Assembly (NCBI RefSeq): GCF_009755355.1
Contig: NZ_WQLB01000051.1
Span: 1 to 17,292 of the forward strand
DNA: 17,292 nt
DNA from: Deinococcus arboris
GTDB taxonomy: Bacteria; Deinococcota; Deinococci; Deinococcales; Deinococcaceae
Direction of reading: 5' to 3'
The notes beneath the pieces were generated by a model. It did not search any database. It saw only the letters and a program-made list of their open reading frames with translations, and was not told the origin of the DNA. The position numbers and the translations under genes were made by a program. Shown here in pieces: positions 14,925 through 17,292 of this stretch (its first letter is position 1; the number at the start of each line of letters is the position of its first letter).

Positions 14925-15294
14925 CCACGTGTCCGGCTGCGCGCAGGGCGGCCACTGCCCGGCCCAGGTCGGCGCCTGCCACCAGCACATAGTCGGTATT
15001 GAATGTGGACAGCGCAAAAATGCCCACGTCAGCGTCACGCAGCGGATTCAGGACGCTGGCCAGAATGCCGGTGAGGCTGAAGTCAAACGGCCCAGCCAGT
15101 TTCAGGGCGCGCCAGCCAGGCTGGGTGGTCACGCCTGCCGGCACGGCGTCAGCGGCGCCCACCACCGACAGTTCATCGGGGGCGCCCACCACACACCAGA
15201 CCTCGCCCTGGGTGGCCCAGAGTGGGAGAGGGCTCCCGCCAGGCAGCTGTGACACGGCGTAATCGCCACTCAGGACCGTCAGGGTCAGGTGCAT
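14911..15294 (-). CDS. ACT-domain protein (COG3603/CASTOR-like)
   Basis: This 127-aa protein consists of two small ACT-like halves and no catalytic domain. Residues 1-60 include VWCVVGAPDELSVVG. The C-terminal half has WRALKLAGPFDFSLTGILASVLNPL (about 61-86), then VGIFALSTFNTDYVLV (about 90-105), the characteristic sequence of stand-alone ACT proteins related to the amino-acid-sensing CASTOR fold. It is probably an amino-acid-binding regulatory protein; the ligand and target are unknown. The ATG at 15294 is supported by TAGGCT 6 nt upstream. Its 3' end overlaps the convergent GNAT gene by 14 bp, and its 5' end is 100 bp from the divergent protease gene. Confidence 0.85.
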   Translation of the reverse strand: MHLTLTVLSGDYAVSQLPGGSPLPLWATQGEVWCVVGAPDELSVVGAADAVPAGVTTQPGWRALKLAGPFDFSLTGILASVLNPLRDADVGIFALSTFNTDYVLVAGADLGRAVAALRAAGHVVNPA

Positions 15295-15300
15295 GCCCGC

Positions 15301-15306
15301 AGCCTA
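15301..15306 (-). promoter_or_regulatory. Candidate -10 (TAGGCT) for the ACT-domain gene
   Basis: On the minus strand TAGGCT ends 6 nt before ATG 15294. The 16-nt string is nearly identical to the SIMPL promoter/start region. No clear -35 is visible. Confidence 0.5.
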
Positions 15307-15394
15307 CCGGGCGCTGGCCCCCACCATTTGGCCAGGGCAGGAGACTGGCCAGGCGGAGGGCGTGTTTGACCGGCCGGGGGCGCACCATAGGGCC

Positions 15395-16327
15395 ATGACA
15401 ACCTTTTCTGAACTTTCGAGTGGCCTCGCCAGTGCCGTTGAAGCGGCAGCCCCAAGTGTCGTGAGTGTGCGTGCGGCGCGGCCCGTCAGCGGCACCGTCA
15501 TCGCCCCCGGCGAGGTGCTGACTGCCGCCCACCTGCTGCACACCGATGAGGTGAGCGTGGTGGACGCGCAGGGCCAGACCTTCAGCGCCGCCGTGGTGGG
15601 CCGGGACCCCGGCAGTGACCTGGCCCTCCTGCGGGTGGCTGGACTAGACGCCCCCGCCCTGACCGCCACCCAGGGCACGCGGGTGGGCGAACTGCTGCTG
15701 GCGGTGGGCCGTCCCCCGCATGGCGTGCAGGCGGCGCTGGGCTTTATGGAGCGTGCGCCGGAACGCGGCTGGCTGCCAGCTGGGGCGGCTCCGTTCCGAG
15801 GGGTCAGTGGCGGCGCCCTGGTGGACGCGCGCGGCGGCCTGGTGGGCGTACTGAACGCGGGCGTGTCGCGCGGCGAACTGCTGGCCGTCCCGGCCGAGCG
15901 CGCCCTCAAGGTGGCGGGTCTGCTGGGCACCACGGGCCGGGTGCCTCGCGGTTACCTGGGGCTGTCCACTCAGCCCGTGCATTTTCCCGGTGAAGACCAG
16001 CCCGAGGACCCGCACGGCCACCTCCACCGGGGCCGGCGCGGCTGGGGTGGTCCGCGCGGTCCCTGGGGCCACGGTCCAGACCGTGAGGGCCGGCGGGGTG
16101 GACGGGGCCGCCTGGGGCTGACGGTGGTGCAGGTGGCGGCGGGCAGTCCAGGCGAAGCGGCGGGGCTGCGGGTGGGCGACGTGCTGCTGGCCCTGAACGG
16201 TGAACCCATGCGTCACCCCCGTGAACTGCTCTCGGCGGTGCGCGAGCGCGCCAAAGACACCCTGACCCTCCGGGTGCTGCGCGCTGGACAGGAGCAGGAC
16301 GTGCCCGTCACGGTAGGCGAACGCTGA
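15395..16327 (+). CDS. Trypsin-like (S1C/HtrA-related) protease with PDZ domain
   Basis: This 310-aa protein has a chymotrypsin-fold domain (about 10-180) with a recognisable triad: His46 in VLTAAHLL, Asp75 in GSDLALLRV and Ser138 in GVSGGALVD. A C-terminal PDZ domain (about 184-310) includes YLGLSTQPV, then VVQVAAGSPGEAAGLRVGDVLLALNGEP. Between the first PDZ strand and the rest lies an insert of about 40 residues (197-239) made of Gly, Arg, His, Trp and Pro. There is no signal peptide or membrane helix, unlike exported HtrA/Deg proteins, so it may act in the cytoplasm. ATG 15395 fits the family start; the region upstream has only a poor -10 (CACCAT, 6 nt before the ATG). The LuxR-type gene follows 109 bp downstream. 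Confidence 0.88.
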   Translation: MTTFSELSSGLASAVEAAAPSVVSVRAARPVSGTVIAPGEVLTAAHLLHTDEVSVVDAQGQTFSAAVVGRDPGSDLALLRVAGLDAPALTATQGTRVGELLLAVGRPPHGVQAALGFMERAPERGWLPAGAAPFRGVSGGALVDARGGLVGVLNAGVSRGELLAVPAERALKVAGLLGTTGRVPRGYLGLSTQPVHFPGEDQPEDPHGHLHRGRRGWGGPRGPWGHGPDREGRRGGRGRLGLTVVQVAAGSPGEAAGLRVGDVLLALNGEPMRHPRELLSAVRERAKDTLTLRVLRAGQEQDVPVTVGER

Positions 16328-16425
16328 GCGTGCCCCGTGCCACCAGAGCCAGGGGGTCGCTCTTGTCTGATAGACACACCAAGGGGCGTCCTCTCAAGCC
16401 CTCGCCGGGTGAGACGCGGTGGCCT

Positions 16426-16431
16426 TAACAT
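16426..16431 (+). promoter_or_regulatory. Candidate -10 (TAACAT) for the LuxR-type gene
   Basis: TAACAT ends 5 nt before ATG 16437 and no Shine-Dalgarno is present. It supports this start over the in-frame GTG at 16419, which lies upstream of the hexamer. Confidence 0.4.
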
Positions 16432-16436
16432 CGGGC

Positions 16437-17012
16437 ATGTTCCGGCCGGACAGCCTGCCCACCGTGCGCGTCGCCCTGACCTCGGCGGTGTGGGCGGCTG
16501 GGGTTGAGGCCGTGCTGGCCGCAGCGGGCCTGCCCCTGGCCGCAGACGAAGAGGACGCAGACGTCCTGATTGTGGACGACGCCTGGCTGCCGGACCTGCC
16601 AGCACTAGCGGGGCAGGCGCTGGTGGCCCTGGGGTCGCGCGAGTGGGCGGCGGTCCTGCCTGGTGTTCTGACGGGGGGTTGGGCCGCGCTGACCCCTGAT
16701 GCCACCTCGGCGGAACTGGTGGCAGGCGTGCTGGGCGCGGCAGCAGGCCTGGTGACGCTGCTGCCAGCGGCGCTGACCGCCGAGCCCGAAGCCGACCCGG
16801 TGCCCGCCGGCGAGGTCACCCTCACCCCACGCGAACATGACGTGCTGGCGCTGCTGGCCGAGGGCCTGAGCAACAAACGCGCCGCGCGCGACCTGGGCGT
16901 CAGCGAAAGCACCGTCAAGTTTCATGTGCAAGCGCTGTATTCCAAACTGGGCGTCCAGAGCCGGGCCGGTGCGGTGGCACGCGGCATTGCGTTGGGTTTG
17001 GTGAGCGTGTAG
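16437..17012 (+). CDS. LuxR-family regulator with degenerate receiver domain
   Basis: This 191-aa protein has a C-terminal LuxR/GerE helix-turn-helix (about 127-191): LTPREHDVLALLAEGLSNKRAARDLGVSESTVKFHVQALYSKLGVQSRAGAVA, complete and NarL-like. The N-terminal 110 residues have the size and strand pattern of a receiver domain: VRVALTS, then ADVLIVDDAW with Asp47/48 at the phospho-acceptor position. The acidic pair expected after strand 1 is missing and no clear switch Lys is seen, so phosphorylation control is doubtful. It would act as a transcription factor in the cytoplasm. No histidine kinase is nearby. Proximity to the protease gene suggests a shared role, but each has its own upstream gap. 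Confidence 0.85.
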   Translation: MFRPDSLPTVRVALTSAVWAAGVEAVLAAAGLPLAADEEDADVLIVDDAWLPDLPALAGQALVALGSREWAAVLPGVLTGGWAALTPDATSAELVAGVLGAAAGLVTLLPAALTAEPEADPVPAGEVTLTPREHDVLALLAEGLSNKRAARDLGVSESTVKFHVQALYSKLGVQSRAGAVARGIALGLVSV

Positions 17013-17292
17013 AGCTGGCCTGAATGGGAACCCAGTAGCAGTCGGTGGCGGGTTTGGCAGAGGGGCCTTCTCATGCGACAGCAACAACCGTCTGCGCTGG
17101 ACTCCGGGGAAATCGTCTGCACCCACAATTCCAGGTGGCCAGACTCAGCGAGGGGCGTCATCCATGGGTGGCGGATTTTTCGACAGCGGCATCTTGTTGA
17201 CCTGGAGTGGTGCCTCACCTCCAGGTCAAAACAGGCGCTGCCTCATTGCGTGCACTTCACCGTGCAGGTCCCCTTGGTTCAGGGATGCCTTT
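17013..17292. other. Terminal region without supported gene
   Basis: Open frames here lack protein-like composition, ribosome sites or family motifs; the 98-codon minus-strand frame mostly overlies the LuxR gene. The stretch holds an 11-bp inverted repeat (17197-17229) and a shorter one, TGCAC (17251-17255) with GTGCA (17262-17266). It may be the edge of a gene or mobile element continuing outside the window. Confidence 0.4.
17197..17229. repeat. 11-bp perfect inverted repeat
   Basis: TTGACCTGGAG (17197-17207) and CTCCAGGTCAA (17219-17229) are perfect inverted copies separated by 11 bp. Pairing can continue with GTG (17210-17212) and CAC (17216-17218) around a CCT loop, leaving a two-base bulge. 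No T-run follows on either strand, so a simple intrinsic terminator is unlikely. It could be a dyad operator, a 3'-end structure or part of a mobile element. Confidence 0.5.

Noticed and set aside
15990..16110. Frameshift within the protease gene to explain the Gly/Arg-rich insert
   Set aside because: The frame is continuous, and PDZ strands on both sides read in the same frame, so this is an in-frame insert.
16922..17218. 98-codon minus-strand open frame at the right edge
   Set aside because: Its composition is Arg/Ser/Cys-rich without a motif, and it overlaps the LuxR helix-turn-helix coding region in antisense.

Overview
The window is high-GC DNA with strong G/C third-position bias. The gene families and the promoter layout point to Deinococcus or a close relative, an assignment made from recognition and not from a search. 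At least nine open reading frames have a TAnnnT hexamer 5 to 7 nt before the start codon and no spaced Shine-Dalgarno. That is the leaderless-mRNA promoter arrangement reported for Deinococcus.

Left part (1-2446): the 3' end of a decayed IS5-like transposase; a 250-aa uncharacterised gene on the minus strand; a TetR-family regulator with a palindrome over its promoter, translationally coupled to a four-helix DUF6463-type membrane protein; and a small minus-strand gene broken by an in-frame stop.

Envelope operon (7066 down to 2447, minus strand): a 90-aa single-span membrane protein, a class A penicillin-binding protein, a von Willebrand A-like secreted or anchored protein, and a 508-aa four-helix protein with a coiled-coil tail. 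They are joined by zero-gap, 13-bp and 4-bp-overlap junctions. I read this as one transcription unit acting in cell-wall growth, with two or three proteins of unknown function.

Middle (7159-12279): a small zinc-ribbon-like protein; a class V aminotransferase; a roughly 160-bp element with inverted ends filling the gap before the convergent gene pyrF (orotidine 5'-phosphate decarboxylase); a secreted C39-like cysteine peptidase; and prfC (release factor 3). prfC is preceded by an apparent leaderless 8-codon leader ORF ending in Pro-Pro-stop and by a GC hairpin plus T-run.

Right part (12323-17292): a SIMPL-domain protein divergent from prfC; a secreted TAXI/TRAP-type solute-binding protein without a permease nearby; a 25-codon leaderless ORF overlapping a GNAT acetyltransferase start; a convergent ACT-domain protein; a trypsin-like/PDZ protease without a signal peptide and with a Gly/Arg/His-rich insert; and a LuxR-type regulator with a degenerate receiver domain. 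The last 280 bp hold no gene I can support but contain an 11-bp perfect inverted repeat.

Most genes are ordinary chromosomal ones. The best leads for something undescribed are the prfC leader, the PBP-vWA-membrane operon and the 160-bp element between the convergent genes.
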